Source: Lysobacter sp. cf310 (GTDB lineage Bacteria > Pseudomonadota > Gammaproteobacteria > Xanthomonadales > Xanthomonadaceae). Taken from it: 64,000 nucleotides of DNA. The position numbers were made by a program, and so were the translations under genes. Below the pieces are notes generated by a model. The model saw only the letters and a program-made list of their open reading frames with translations, was not told the DNA's origin and did not search any database. The stretch is taken from the NCBI RefSeq assembly GCF_900114355.1, contig NZ_FOSS01000002.1, forward strand, positions 786,773-850,772, in the 5' to 3' direction. This document shows positions 24,510 through 33,319 of the stretch, piece by piece; within the stretch, counting starts at the first letter, position 1, and every line of letters begins with the position of its first letter.

Positions 24510-25898
24510 TCAGTTCTTCTTGGCGGCGGCGGGCGCGGCGGCCGGGGCCAGCATCGCGGCGGGCTTGCGGTCGATCACGGTGCGATTGGCCGGCGTCAGA
24601 TAGGTCTTGGCCACGCGTTGCAGGTCGGCCGAGGTCACGCCCTCGATCCAGCCCGGAATCTGGTTGACCACGCCGGCATCGCCCCATAGGGTCTGCAGCT
24701 TGGCCAGCGCGTCGGCGCGGTCGATGAAGGTCTCCAGGCCGTTGTACCAATTGGCCAGCAACTGGGTCTTGACCCGCTTCAGCGTGGCCTCGTCCACGCC
24801 CTGGTCGGCGACCTTGGCGATCTCTTCGTCGAAAGCCTTGAGCAAGGCATCGGCGCTGGAGGTGGGCTTGTACAGCGCATTGACCACGAACAGGGTCGGA
24901 CCGTCGTATTCCCATTCGCTGGTCAGCCCGTACAGCAGCTCCATGTTGAGCGCGAGCTCGCGGCCCTTGACCGTGCCCTGATAGAAGCGCGAAGCGTCGC
25001 CGTCGGCGAGCAGCGCGCCCAGCACCGCCATCGGCGCCTGGTCCTTGCTGCCGCGGTCGGGCATCTTCCAGCCGACCGCGATCGCCGGCACCTGGGCCAG
25101 CGCGTCGGATTGGACGATGCGCTTCTCCTGGGTGTTCAGGCCTTCGCGATAGTCCGGCGCGGCCGGCGTCTTGCGCGCCGGGATCTGGCCGAAGTACTTC
25201 TGCGCCAGCGCGAAACCCTGCTCCGGCGTGATGTCGCCGGCCAGGCCGAGCACGGCGTTGTTGGGGCCGTAGTAGTCGCGGTGGAACGCGGCCACGTCCT
25301 CGAGGCTGGCGTTCTCCAGGTCCTGGAAGCTGCCGTAGCCGTCGTGGTTGTTCTCCCACTTCTGGAACGCCTGCTGGCCGATGTCGATCCACATGAAGCC
25401 GCCGTAGGGCTGGTTCTTCACGTTGACCCGGATTTCTTCCTTGACCACGTCTTGCTGGTTCTTGAGCGTGGTCGGATTGAAGTCCAGCGTCTTCATACGG
25501 TCGGCTTCCAGCCACAGGATCGGCTCCAGGGCCGAAACCGGCGCGACTTCGATGTAGTTGGTGAAGTCGGCGCGGGTGGAACCGTTGTTGCGGCCGCCGC
25601 CGCCGGTGATCACGCGGTCGAACACGCCCTCCTTCGCGTTCGGCGTGCCCTCGAACATCAGGTGCTCGAACAAATGGGCGAAGCCGGTGCGGTTCTTGGG
25701 TTCCAGGCGCATGCCGACGTGGTAGACCACGCTGACGCCGACCGTGGGCGAGGTGTGATCTTCGGACACGACCACGGTCAGACCGTTGTCGAGTTTCTTG
25801 ACCGCGACCGGCAAGGTCCAGCGATCGGCGTCGGCGGCGAGCGCGGCCGAAGTCGTCGTCAGTCCGGCCAGCAGCAGCGCGAGATGGCGCAGGCGCAT
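24510..25898 (-). CDS. M16-family zinc metallopeptidase, active subunit
   Basis: A 462-residue exported peptidase (signal peptide MRLRHLALLLAGLTTTSAALA). The inverted zinc motif is His75-Leu-Phe-Glu78-His79 in GFAHLFEHLMFEGTPN, with the distal Glu in the VVKEEIRVN helix. Later blocks such as LADGDASRFYQG fit the second M16 domain. Expected to degrade peptides in the periplasm together with the inactive partner encoded downstream. The low-complexity C-terminus (AAAPAAAKKN) is not part of the domain. Confidence 0.93.
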   Translation of the reverse strand: MRLRHLALLLAGLTTTSAALAADADRWTLPVAVKKLDNGLTVVVSEDHTSPTVGVSVVYHVGMRLEPKNRTGFAHLFEHLMFEGTPNAKEGVFDRVITGGGGRNNGSTRADFTNYIEVAPVSALEPILWLEADRMKTLDFNPTTLKNQQDVVKEEIRVNVKNQPYGGFMWIDIGQQAFQKWENNHDGYGSFQDLENASLEDVAAFHRDYYGPNNAVLGLAGDITPEQGFALAQKYFGQIPARKTPAAPDYREGLNTQEKRIVQSDALAQVPAIAVGWKMPDRGSKDQAPMAVLGALLADGDASRFYQGTVKGRELALNMELLYGLTSEWEYDGPTLFVVNALYKPTSSADALLKAFDEEIAKVADQGVDEATLKRVKTQLLANWYNGLETFIDRADALAKLQTLWGDAGVVNQIPGWIEGVTSADLQRVAKTYLTPANRTVIDRKPAAMLAPAAAPAAAKKN

Positions 25899-26102
25899 GG
25901 AAGTCTCCGTTTTCCCCAGAAGACTCCCACCCTAACCTCGCCCCAGCGCGGCATACCGGGCCAGAAGTCACGTGTGGACGCGACGCTTGACGCGAACCCG
26001 GCGCAATGCGGGAAAAACCCGCACTATCGCGCGCCGATGCTGGCTGCGTCCGCGCGAATCGCCGACACTGTGTGCCCCCTCGCACGCCCCTCGAACCTGC
26101 CG

Positions 26103-26990
26103 ATGCCGTCGCTCCGCCACGCCGCACTCGCCTTCGCCCTGTCCCTGATCGCCGCAGGCAACGCCACCGCCGCCGACCCCCTGCTCCCCGAAGCCCGCGC
26201 CTATTCCAGCCGGGACAGCTGGCGCCAGCCGGTGGCGCCGTTCCGCATCGCCGAACGCAGCTGGTACATCGGCACCGCCGGCTTGAGCGCGGTCCTGATC
26301 AAGACCGACGCCGGCGCCGTGCTGATCGACACCGGCCTGCCGCAGGCCGGCGACATGCTGCTGAAGCACATGCGCGCACTCGGCGTCGAACCTTCGCAGC
26401 TCAAGCTGATCCTGCACAGCCACGCCCATATCGACCACATCGGCGCCCTGGCGCAGATCCAGCGCGCGACCGGCGCCCAGGTGGTCGGCAATGCCGAGGC
26501 CGCGGTGCTGCTGGCACGCGGCGGCAGCGACGACATCCACTTCGGCGAGGGCATGCTGTTCCCGCCGGTGCAGGTCCAGCGCATCGTCATGGACGGCGAA
26601 ACCGTCGAACTCGGCGGCCTGCGCTTCACCGCCCATTTCACCCCGGCGCACACGCCCGGCAGCATCAGCTGGACCTGGGACGACCGCATCGACGGCAAGC
26701 CCGCCCACATCGCCTACGCCGACAGCCTGAGCGCGCCGGGTTACCAGTTGATCGGCAACCCGCGCTATCCGCGCATCGTCGACGACTACCGGCGCGGTTT
26801 CGCCGCCGTGCGCGACCTGCCCTGCGATCTATTGTTGACGCCGCACCCGGACGCCAGCGGCTGGAACCCGGCCGACACCGCCGCCCCGCACCAGACCCCG
26901 ATGAGCTGCCGTGCCTACGCCGACCAGGCCGAGCGCGCGTTCGACAAGACCCTGGCCGAACAAACCGCCAAGGCCAAGGAAGCGCGCTGA
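26103..26990 (+). CDS. subclass B3 metallo-beta-lactamase
   Basis: A 295-residue periplasmic zinc hydrolase. A signal peptide (HAALAFALSLIAAGNATA) precedes the fold. Zinc ligands follow the B3 order: His107, His109, Asp111 and His112 in HSHAHIDH, His183 in TPAHTPGSISWTW, and His248 in LLLTPHPDASGW. SLSAPGYQLIGNP and LPCDLLLTPHP are B3 hallmarks that separate it from glyoxalase II or RNase Z. It probably hydrolyses beta-lactams including carbapenems; activity is inferred. The stop overlaps the Nudix gene start. No mobile element is nearby, so it looks chromosomal. Confidence 0.92.
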   Translation: MPSLRHAALAFALSLIAAGNATAADPLLPEARAYSSRDSWRQPVAPFRIAERSWYIGTAGLSAVLIKTDAGAVLIDTGLPQAGDMLLKHMRALGVEPSQLKLILHSHAHIDHIGALAQIQRATGAQVVGNAEAAVLLARGGSDDIHFGEGMLFPPVQVQRIVMDGETVELGGLRFTAHFTPAHTPGSISWTWDDRIDGKPAHIAYADSLSAPGYQLIGNPRYPRIVDDYRRGFAAVRDLPCDLLLTPHPDASGWNPADTAAPHQTPMSCRAYADQAERAFDKTLAEQTAKAKEAR

Positions 26991-27478
26991 TGCCCTACAC
27001 CCCGATCGTCGCCACCCTGGGCTATGTGCTGTCGCCGGACGGGCGCGAAGTCCTGATGGTCCACCGTAACGCGCGCCCGGACGACCACCAGTTGGGCAAG
27101 TACAACGGCCTGGGCGGCAAGCTCGAGCGCGACGAGGATGTGGTGGCGGGCATGCGCCGCGAGATCTTCGAAGAGGCCGGCATCGTCTGCGACGAGCTGC
27201 ACCTGCGCGGCACGATCAGCTGGCCGGGCTTCGGCAAGCACGGCGAGGACTGGCTGGGTTTCATCTTCACCATCACCCGCTACACCGGCACGCCGTTCGC
27301 GAGCAATCCCGAGGGCACGCTGGAATGGGTGCCGCTGGAGCGCCTGCACGACCTGCCGATGTGGGAAGGCGACCGCGAATTCCTGCCCCTGGTGTTCGAC
27401 GCCGACCCGCGCGCCTTCCACGGCGTGATGCCCTACCGCGACGGCCGCATGCAGTCCTGGCGCTACTCTCGCGCTTGA
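26990..27478 (+). CDS. Nudix hydrolase, MutT/8-oxo-dGTPase type
   Basis: A 162-residue hydrolase of nucleoside diphosphate compounds. The Nudix box is complete: Gly43, Glu49, Arg57-Glu58, Glu61-Glu62 and Gly64 within GGKLERDEDVVAGM and RREIFEEAGI. HQLGKYNGLGGK before it and GTLEWVPLERL after it fit the MTH1/MutT-like branch that cleans oxidised dGTP. The start ATG shares a base with the stop of the beta-lactamase gene (TGATG), so it is translated from the same message. Confidence 0.9.
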   Translation: MPYTPIVATLGYVLSPDGREVLMVHRNARPDDHQLGKYNGLGGKLERDEDVVAGMRREIFEEAGIVCDELHLRGTISWPGFGKHGEDWLGFIFTITRYTGTPFASNPEGTLEWVPLERLHDLPMWEGDREFLPLVFDADPRAFHGVMPYRDGRMQSWRYSRA

Positions 27479-27512
27479 AGCCGGCGCGCGCGAAACCGGC
27501 GCGCCTGAAACC

Positions 27513-28145
27513 TCAGCGTCGCGCCTCGGTCGCCATGCGCACCGCCAGCGCGGCCAGCACCGTGCCCATCAGCCAGCGCTGCACCGACAACCAGGTCGGG
27601 TGACGGCCGAGAAACGCGGCCATGGCGCCGGCGCTGATCGCGATCGCCGCGTTGACGGTCACGCTGATCGCGATCTGCAAACTGCCCAGGGCCACCGACT
27701 GCGCCAGCACGCTGCCCTTGGCCGGGTCGATGAATTGCGGCAGCAGCGACAGGTACAGCACCGCCGCCTTGGGGTTGAGCAGGTTGGTCATCAGGCCCAT
27801 CGCGAACAGCCGCCGCGGGCTGTCCTGCGGCAACTCGCGCACCTGGAACGGCGAGCGCCCGCCCGGCTTCAGCGCCTGCCAGGCCAGGTAGCCCAGATAG
27901 ACCGCGCCGGCCATGCGCAGCGCGTCGTAGGCGTAGGGCACCGCCATCACCAGCGCGGTGATGCCCAGTGCCGCGCACAGCATGTAGAACACGAAGCCCA
28001 GCGCGACGCCGCCCAGCGAGATCAGGCCCGCCTTCGGCCCTTGGCAGATCGAGCGCGAAATCAGATAGACCATGTTCGGCCCGGGCGTGAGCACCATGCC
28101 CAGCGCGATCAGGGCGAAGGCGATCAGGTTGGCAGCGTCGGGCAT
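27513..28145 (-). CDS. LysE-family amino acid exporter
   Basis: A 210-residue six-helix membrane transporter. GMVLTPGPNMVYLISRSICQ is the LysE/RhtB signature, followed by GGVALGFVFYMLCAALG and LLNPKAAVLYLSLLPQFI, also typical. Members export lysine, homoserine or other amino acids. It is convergent with the Nudix gene and lies 70 bases downstream of the dicarboxylate symporter gene in the same direction. Confidence 0.92.
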   Translation of the reverse strand: MPDAANLIAFALIALGMVLTPGPNMVYLISRSICQGPKAGLISLGGVALGFVFYMLCAALGITALVMAVPYAYDALRMAGAVYLGYLAWQALKPGGRSPFQVRELPQDSPRRLFAMGLMTNLLNPKAAVLYLSLLPQFIDPAKGSVLAQSVALGSLQIAISVTVNAAIAISAGAMAAFLGRHPTWLSVQRWLMGTVLAALAVRMATEARR

Positions 28146-28215
28146 CGCGGGCTCTCTATCGATTGGCGCGCCGCACGACCATCGCGCGGCGGAACATCCA
28201 GCATCGCGGCCTCGA

Positions 28216-29508
28216 TCAGCCGCCTTCCTTGCCGACCGCCTCGGCCGACTCCAGGCCGACGTTGGTCGACGCGGCCTCGTACACCGCGCGATCGAGCAGG
28301 CCGGTCTCCTTGGCCACCAGCACCGGCACCAGCATCTGCCCGGTCACGTTGGTCATGGTGCGCATCATGTCGAGCACGCGGTCGATCGCGTACAGATAGC
28401 CGATGGTCTCCAACGGCAGGCCGGCCGCGCTGAGCACCACCGTCGCCATCACCACCGCCGTGCCCGGCACGCCGGCGGTGCCGAAGCTGCCCAGCACCGA
28501 GGCCAGCATGATCACCAGGTACTGCGACAGCGACAGGTCCAGATCCGCGTACTGGGCGATGAACACCGCCGCCATCGCCGGATAGATCGCGCCGCAGCCG
28601 TCCATCTTGATGGTCGCGCCCAGCGGCACCGCGAACGCGGCGTAGTTCTTGTCCACGCCCAGGTTGTGGGTGACGCTGCGCAGCGAGACCGGCAGCGCGG
28701 CGAAGCTGGACGAGGCCACGAAGCCGACCTGCATGCCCGGGAACGCGCCGCGGAAGAACTTCAACGGGTTCAGGCCGTGCGCGAGCAGCAGCGCGCTGTA
28801 GACCACCGCGATGTGCAGGCCGCAGGCCAGGTACAGCGCGATCACGAACTTGCCCAGCGGCAGCAGCTTCTCGAAACCGTAGCCGCCGATCAGCGCCGCG
28901 ATCAGGCCGAAGGTGCCCAGCGGGGTGAACTCCAGCACGAAGCGGGTGATCTGGATCATGGTGTCGCTGGCTTCGCCGGCGAGCTTGCGCAGCCCGGCCA
29001 CGCGATCGCCCAGCTTGACCAGGGCGAAGCCGATCAGCCCGGCGAAGAAGATCACCTGCAGGACCTTGCCCTCGGCCATGGCCTGGAAGGGATTGGACGG
29101 CACCACGCCCAGCAGCACGTCGATCGCGGGCGGCACATCCTTGGGTTTGTAGTCGCCGGCGATCTGCAAGGTGCCCACGCCCTCGCCCGGCGCCACCAGA
29201 TGCGCGACCGTCAGACCGACGCCGACTGCGAGCACCGCGGTGAACGCGAACCAGGCGAAGGTGCGCCCGCCCAGCGCGGCCACCGATTTCTGTCCATGCA
29301 GGGAGGCGACCGCGTTGATCACCGCGAACAGCACCAGCGGCACCGCGATCATCTTGATCAGGGTCACGTAGAGCTTGCCCAGCGGCCCGAACCAGGTCTC
29401 CGCCGCGGGCCCCATCAGCCAGCCGGCGAGCGCGCCGAGCACGAAACCGCCCAGCACCCGTTGCCAGAACGGGATCTTGAACCAGGCCGACACCAGGGTC
29501 ATGCGCAT
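28216..29508 (-). CDS. dicarboxylate/amino acid:cation symporter
   Basis: A 430-residue DAACS-family transporter (GltP/DctA type) using a proton or sodium gradient to import glutamate, aspartate or C4-dicarboxylates. Visible hallmarks are MIAVPLVLFAVINAVASL, the serine-rich hairpin region FVASSSFAALPVSL, KMDGCGAIYPAMAAVFIAQ (the NMDG-type unwound segment, here KMDG) and GVPGTAVVMATVVL. About eight helices plus two hairpins fit the family. Divergent from the alkaline phosphatase gene. Confidence 0.93.
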   Translation of the reverse strand: MRMTLVSAWFKIPFWQRVLGGFVLGALAGWLMGPAAETWFGPLGKLYVTLIKMIAVPLVLFAVINAVASLHGQKSVAALGGRTFAWFAFTAVLAVGVGLTVAHLVAPGEGVGTLQIAGDYKPKDVPPAIDVLLGVVPSNPFQAMAEGKVLQVIFFAGLIGFALVKLGDRVAGLRKLAGEASDTMIQITRFVLEFTPLGTFGLIAALIGGYGFEKLLPLGKFVIALYLACGLHIAVVYSALLLAHGLNPLKFFRGAFPGMQVGFVASSSFAALPVSLRSVTHNLGVDKNYAAFAVPLGATIKMDGCGAIYPAMAAVFIAQYADLDLSLSQYLVIMLASVLGSFGTAGVPGTAVVMATVVLSAAGLPLETIGYLYAIDRVLDMMRTMTNVTGQMLVPVLVAKETGLLDRAVYEAASTNVGLESAEAVGKEGG

Positions 29509-29641
29509 ACCTCGCCGCGACGAACCAGCACCTTAGCCGAGGCGCCCGACCGCGGCGACCCCCGCCGGTGCAACACCGGTATCCCATTCCAGCAACAACC
29601 GCAGGTCATAATCGCGGTTTCGTCCGCCACCGGTCCCCGAG

Positions 29642-31372
29642 ATGTCCCGTACGCGCACCGCCTGCCTCGCCCTCGCCGTCACCCTGTCCCTCAGCGCCTG
29701 CGCCAGTTCGGCGCCGCCGCGCGCCGCCAGCGCCGCCGCCGTGGGCGCCGCGACGCTCGCGGTCGACGTGCCCACGATCCGCCATCCCCAGGACGAAACC
29801 CCCCAGTGGTGGTTCCGCGACGGCGCCAGCCAGGCCGCCGCGCGCGGCGCGATGGGCGGCAAGGCCAAGAACGTGATCCTGTTCGTCGGCGACGGCATGA
29901 GCCTGACCACGGTCGCCGCCGCGCGCATCTACGAAGGACAGAAGAAGGGCGGCCCGGGCGAAGAGAACCGCCTGAGCTGGGAGCGCTTCCCCTCCACCGC
30001 GCTCAGCAAGACCTACAACACCGACTCGCAGACTCCGGATTCGGCCGGCACCATGAGCGCCATGGCCACCGGCGTGAAGACGCGCGCGGGCGTGCTCAGC
30101 ATCGGCCAGCAGGCCGCGCGCGGCAGTTGCACCGGCGCCCTGGCCGCGCCGATCCTGAGCCTGTGGGAACTCGCCGCCGGCAGCGGCCTGGCCACCGGCG
30201 TGGTCACCACCACCCGCGTCACCCACGCCACCCCGGGCGCGACCTTCAGCCATTCGGCCGACCGCAACTGGGAGAACGACGCCGACCTGCCCGAGGACGC
30301 CAAGACCGCCGGCTGCCGCGACATCGCCCGGCAGATGATCGAATCGCCCTACGGCAACGGCCCGGACGTGCTGATGGGCGGCGGCCGCACCAACTTCATG
30401 ACCGTCGAGCAGCGCGATCCCGAGTACGACGACAAGGTCGGCCAGCGCCTCGACGGCCGCGACCTGATCGCGGGCTGGAAGCAGCGCCACCCCGACGGCA
30501 GCTACGTCTGGAACGCCAAACAGTTCGCGGCCGCGCCGGCCGGCAAGCCGCTGCTGGGCCTGTTCGAACCCGACCACATGCAGTTCGATCACGATCGCCC
30601 CAAGGACGGCGCCGGCGAACCCAGCCTGGCCGAGATGACCCGCGCCGCGATCGCGCGCCTGAACCGCCTCAGCGCCGACAAGGGCGACAGCGGCTGGGTG
30701 CTGCTGGTCGAGGGCGGCCGCATCGACCACGCCCACCACTACGGCAACGCCTACCGCGCGCTCACCGAAACCGTCGCCCTCAGCGACGCGGTGCGCGCCG
30801 CCAGCGAAGCGACCTCCGCCGACGACACCCTGATCCTGGTCACCGCCGACCATTCGCACACCCTCAGCTTCGTCGGCTATCCGGTGCGCGGCAATCCGAT
30901 CCTGGGCAAGGTGCGCGGCACCAGCGGCGAAGACGGCGACGCCGCCGACTACGCGCGCGACTCGCTGGGCATGCCCTACACCACCCTCAACTACAGCAAC
31001 GGCCCCGGCTACGTCGGCGCCAGCGCGCAGCAGCCCGAAGGCCCCAAGCGCTTCCTGCACACCGCCAGCGGCACCCAGCAGGCCGAGCACGGCCGCCCCG
31101 ACTTGACCCACGTGGACACCGAGCAGCCCGACTACCTGCAGGAGTCGCTGGTACCGACCAGCAACGAATCCCACGGCGGCGACGACGTCGGCATCTGGGC
31201 CCGCGGCCCCGGCAGCGACGCGGTCCGCGGCAGCGTCGAACAGAACACGATCTTCCACTTCATGCTGCAAGCCATGCCGAAACTGCGCGCGGCGCTGTGC
31301 GCCAAGGGCGACTGCGACGCGCAGCAGGTGCCGGTGACCCTGCCCAAGCCGGAAGATTTCAAGAGTCGCTGA
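29642..31372 (+). CDS. phoA: alkaline phosphatase, lipoprotein form
   Basis: A 576-residue PhoA-type phosphomonoesterase acting in the cell envelope. The signal ends in the lipobox LSAC, so it is probably lipid-anchored. NVILFVGDGMS holds the first metal ligand; the phosphorylated nucleophile Ser lies in QTPDSAGTMSAMATGVKT, followed by EGGRIDHAHH and LVTADHSHTL, which supply further zinc ligands. The 576-residue length exceeds E. coli PhoA (about 470) and fits the Xanthomonadaceae form. A weak hairpin follows the stop. Confidence 0.93.
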   Translation: MSRTRTACLALAVTLSLSACASSAPPRAASAAAVGAATLAVDVPTIRHPQDETPQWWFRDGASQAAARGAMGGKAKNVILFVGDGMSLTTVAAARIYEGQKKGGPGEENRLSWERFPSTALSKTYNTDSQTPDSAGTMSAMATGVKTRAGVLSIGQQAARGSCTGALAAPILSLWELAAGSGLATGVVTTTRVTHATPGATFSHSADRNWENDADLPEDAKTAGCRDIARQMIESPYGNGPDVLMGGGRTNFMTVEQRDPEYDDKVGQRLDGRDLIAGWKQRHPDGSYVWNAKQFAAAPAGKPLLGLFEPDHMQFDHDRPKDGAGEPSLAEMTRAAIARLNRLSADKGDSGWVLLVEGGRIDHAHHYGNAYRALTETVALSDAVRAASEATSADDTLILVTADHSHTLSFVGYPVRGNPILGKVRGTSGEDGDAADYARDSLGMPYTTLNYSNGPGYVGASAQQPEGPKRFLHTASGTQQAEHGRPDLTHVDTEQPDYLQESLVPTSNESHGGDDVGIWARGPGSDAVRGSVEQNTIFHFMLQAMPKLRAALCAKGDCDAQQVPVTLPKPEDFKSR

Positions 31373-31409
31373 AGTTATCGCGACGCATCGAGCCTCACTC
31401 CAACCCACC

Positions 31410-31436
31410 CGCCCCGACCACACAACGGTCGGGGCG
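31410..31436. terminator. hairpin after the alkaline phosphatase gene
   Basis: Stem CGCCCCGACC / GGTCGGGGCG (10 bp, loop of seven). Only TT follows, so termination may be weak or Rho-assisted. Confidence 0.5.
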
Positions 31437-31628
31437 TTCGCTGCAGCGCGCGGCGATGACCCGCAAACGCACGCCGCCTGCGTTAGCGGTAATAACTGCT
31501 GAAGCGCCACTAACTTCGATGGCCATTACAGGCGCACGTGCGGCTCCTCCCTAAAGGCACTGCCCCTTTCGCGGGAATGCCGGCAAAAGCAAGGCCTAGC
31601 CGTGCCAACCGCCGCAGCCACGCTAGCC

Positions 31629-31706
31629 GTTGCAGGTGCAGGTGCAGGTGCAGGTGCAGGTGCAGGTGCAGGTGCAGGTGCCGTTGCCGTTGCCGTTGCC
31701 GTTGCA
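31629..31706 (+). repeat. hexanucleotide array, copy B (13 units)
   Basis: Thirteen hexamers: one GTTGCA, seven GGTGCA, one GGTGCC, three GTTGCC and a final GTTGCA that merges into the core sequence. The GGTGCA block is a homogenised variant not seen in the other arrays, which points to recent local amplification. Confidence 0.95.
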
Positions 31707-32094
31707 TTGAAGTCCAAAAGCACCGCACTCACACGACCGACCGTAGACCCGAAGGGCGGCGCGCAGGACGCGCGCCGTTTTTCGATAGGACAGGGATGTC
31801 CTATCGAAAAATCCCCGCGCCAGCCCCGAACCCGCAGGGGAGGTTTGGTCACGCTAGCCCTTCTCTTTGGTTACTTTCTCTTGGGCTAGCAAGAGAAAGT
31901 GACCCGCATGCGCAGCAGGCGGAAGCCGTTGACCTTCGGACCGAGCCGACGAAGCAACAGCAAAAGCAAATCCTCCCCAACCCTCCTTTTCCAAAGGAGG
32001 GAGCTAAGAGCCAAGGGCTAGGAGCAAGGAGCTAAGAGCGAGGAGCTAAGAGCAAGCGGTCGGCGTTCGGTCGCGCACGAACCTGCGGTTCGTA
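31705..32094 (+). repeat. composite intergenic repeat core, copy B
   Basis: Same order as copy A: CATTGAAGTCCAAAAGC, GC stem 31757-31777 followed by TTTTT, perfect 15-bp inverted repeat (31778-31792 with 31797-31811, loop GGGA), then the inverted repeat around GGCTAG (31869-31883 with 31890-31904, one mismatch). The right part holds a small degenerate tandem repeat based on GGAGCTAAGAGC and the CACGAACC hairpin. The gap 31373-32103 contains no supported gene and separates the convergent phoA and hemJ genes. Confidence 0.9.
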
Positions 32095-32103
32095 CGCGCG
32101 CGC

Positions 32104-32526
32104 CTAGAACGGCTTGGCCAACACCAGATACACCACCCCGACCAGCAACAACACCGGCAGCTCATTGAATAAACGCAGCGTCCTGGAGCTAGGCAGCGCC
32201 CGCCCCTTATCGACTCCCTTGAGCCAGCGCCCGGACACGATGTAGTGCCCCAGCATCAACACAACCAGCGTCAACTTGGCATGCAGCCACTCCCCGGTGA
32301 TGCCGAAATGCAGCCACAACGTCAGCCCCAACAACGCCGCCAACCCGAACATGATGTGCCCGAAGCGATACAGCCGCCGCCCCATCAACACCAAGCGCGC
32401 CCGCACCGCCGGCTCGTCCCCGACCTCGGCCAGATTGACCAGGATCCGCGGCAGATAGAACACCCCGCCCATCCACGCCATCACGAACACGACATGGGCG
32501 GTCTTGGTCCAGAAATAGGCGTTCAT
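32104..32526 (-). CDS. hemJ: HemJ-type protoporphyrinogen oxidase
   Basis: A 140-residue four-helix membrane protein of the HemJ family, which oxidises protoporphyrinogen IX to protoporphyrin IX in heme synthesis. The N-terminal signature is KTAHVVFVMAWMGGVFYLPR (with the conserved His), followed by RLYRFGHIMFGLAALLG, HAKLTLVVLMLGHYI and the end segment LFNELPVLLLVGVVYLVLAK. Length matches HemJ rather than the longer CopD copper proteins. Divergent from a methyltransferase gene. Confidence 0.9.
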   Translation of the reverse strand: MNAYFWTKTAHVVFVMAWMGGVFYLPRILVNLAEVGDEPAVRARLVLMGRRLYRFGHIMFGLAALLGLTLWLHFGITGEWLHAKLTLVVLMLGHYIVSGRWLKGVDKGRALPSSRTLRLFNELPVLLLVGVVYLVLAKPF

Positions 32527-32616
32527 CGCAGGCTTCCTATGGGTGGCGGTTGCGGGCCGGGCGCGCGGCCGCGCTAGGATGCCACGCCGCCGCCCGCGGA
32601 CGACGCCACCGCACCG

Positions 32617-33222
32617 ATGCAGGACACGATGAGCAAACAGTACGACCGCGACTACTTCCAACGCTGGTACCGCGACCCCGAAATCGGCGGCCGCGCCCGC
32701 CTGCAGCGCAAGGTCGCCCTGGCCGTGGCCAGCGCCGAATACCACCTGGAGCGCCCGATCCGCAGCGTGCTCGACATCGGTGCCGGCGAGGCCGCCTGGC
32801 GCGCGCCGCTGCTGAAGCTGCGCCCCAAGCTGCGCTACCTGGGCTTCGACAGCAGCGAGTACGCGGTCGCCCGCCACGGCGCGCGCCGCAACCTGCACTA
32901 CGCGCATTTCGGCGATTTCGAGACCCTGCGCCCCTGCCCGCCGGTCGACCTGCTGGTGTGCAGCGATGTGCTGCACTACCTGAGCCCGCGCGAGCTCGAA
33001 CGCGGCCTGCCTGGGCTGGCCGAGCTCTGCGGCGGGGTCGCGTTCCTGGAAACCTTCACCCGCGAGGACGGCGTCGACGGCGACACGGTCGGCTTCAAGC
33101 GCCGCCCGGCCCGCTACTACCGCGAGCGCTTCCAGGCCGCCGGCTTCGCCCCGCTGGGCTCGCACCTGTGGCTGGGCCCGGCCCTGCGCGAGGGCGCGGC
33201 CGCCCTGGAAACCGCGGGCTGA
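32617..33222 (+). CDS. class I SAM-dependent methyltransferase
   Basis: A 201-residue Rossmann-fold methyltransferase. RSVLDIGAGEAAW is the SAM-binding loop, YLGFDSSEYAV the acidic second strand, and DLLVCSDVLHYLSPRELE the post-III region. The substrate is unknown; the arrangement fits small-molecule methylases. The first ATG is used; a second ATG twelve bases on is possible. Confidence 0.88.
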   Translation: MQDTMSKQYDRDYFQRWYRDPEIGGRARLQRKVALAVASAEYHLERPIRSVLDIGAGEAAWRAPLLKLRPKLRYLGFDSSEYAVARHGARRNLHYAHFGDFETLRPCPPVDLLVCSDVLHYLSPRELERGLPGLAELCGGVAFLETFTREDGVDGDTVGFKRRPARYYRERFQAAGFAPLGSHLWLGPALREGAAALETAG

Positions 33223-33319
33223 ACGCCCACCCCGGCTTAACCCCCGGGCCCGCGCTATCGGCTATGCTGCGCCGCAGCAAACCGCCGTTCGCTCACCGCC
33301 GTTCCTGGGGATCCGCCCG

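Noticed and set aside
26103..26990. Glyoxalase II or RNase Z identity for the metallo-hydrolase
   Set aside because: A signal peptide and the B3-specific SAPGY and LPCDLLLTPHP blocks fit a beta-lactamase better.
28072..31554. 1160-codon plus-strand frame over the symporter and phosphatase genes
   Set aside because: It lies opposite the symporter and in a wrong frame of phoA; low-complexity composition.
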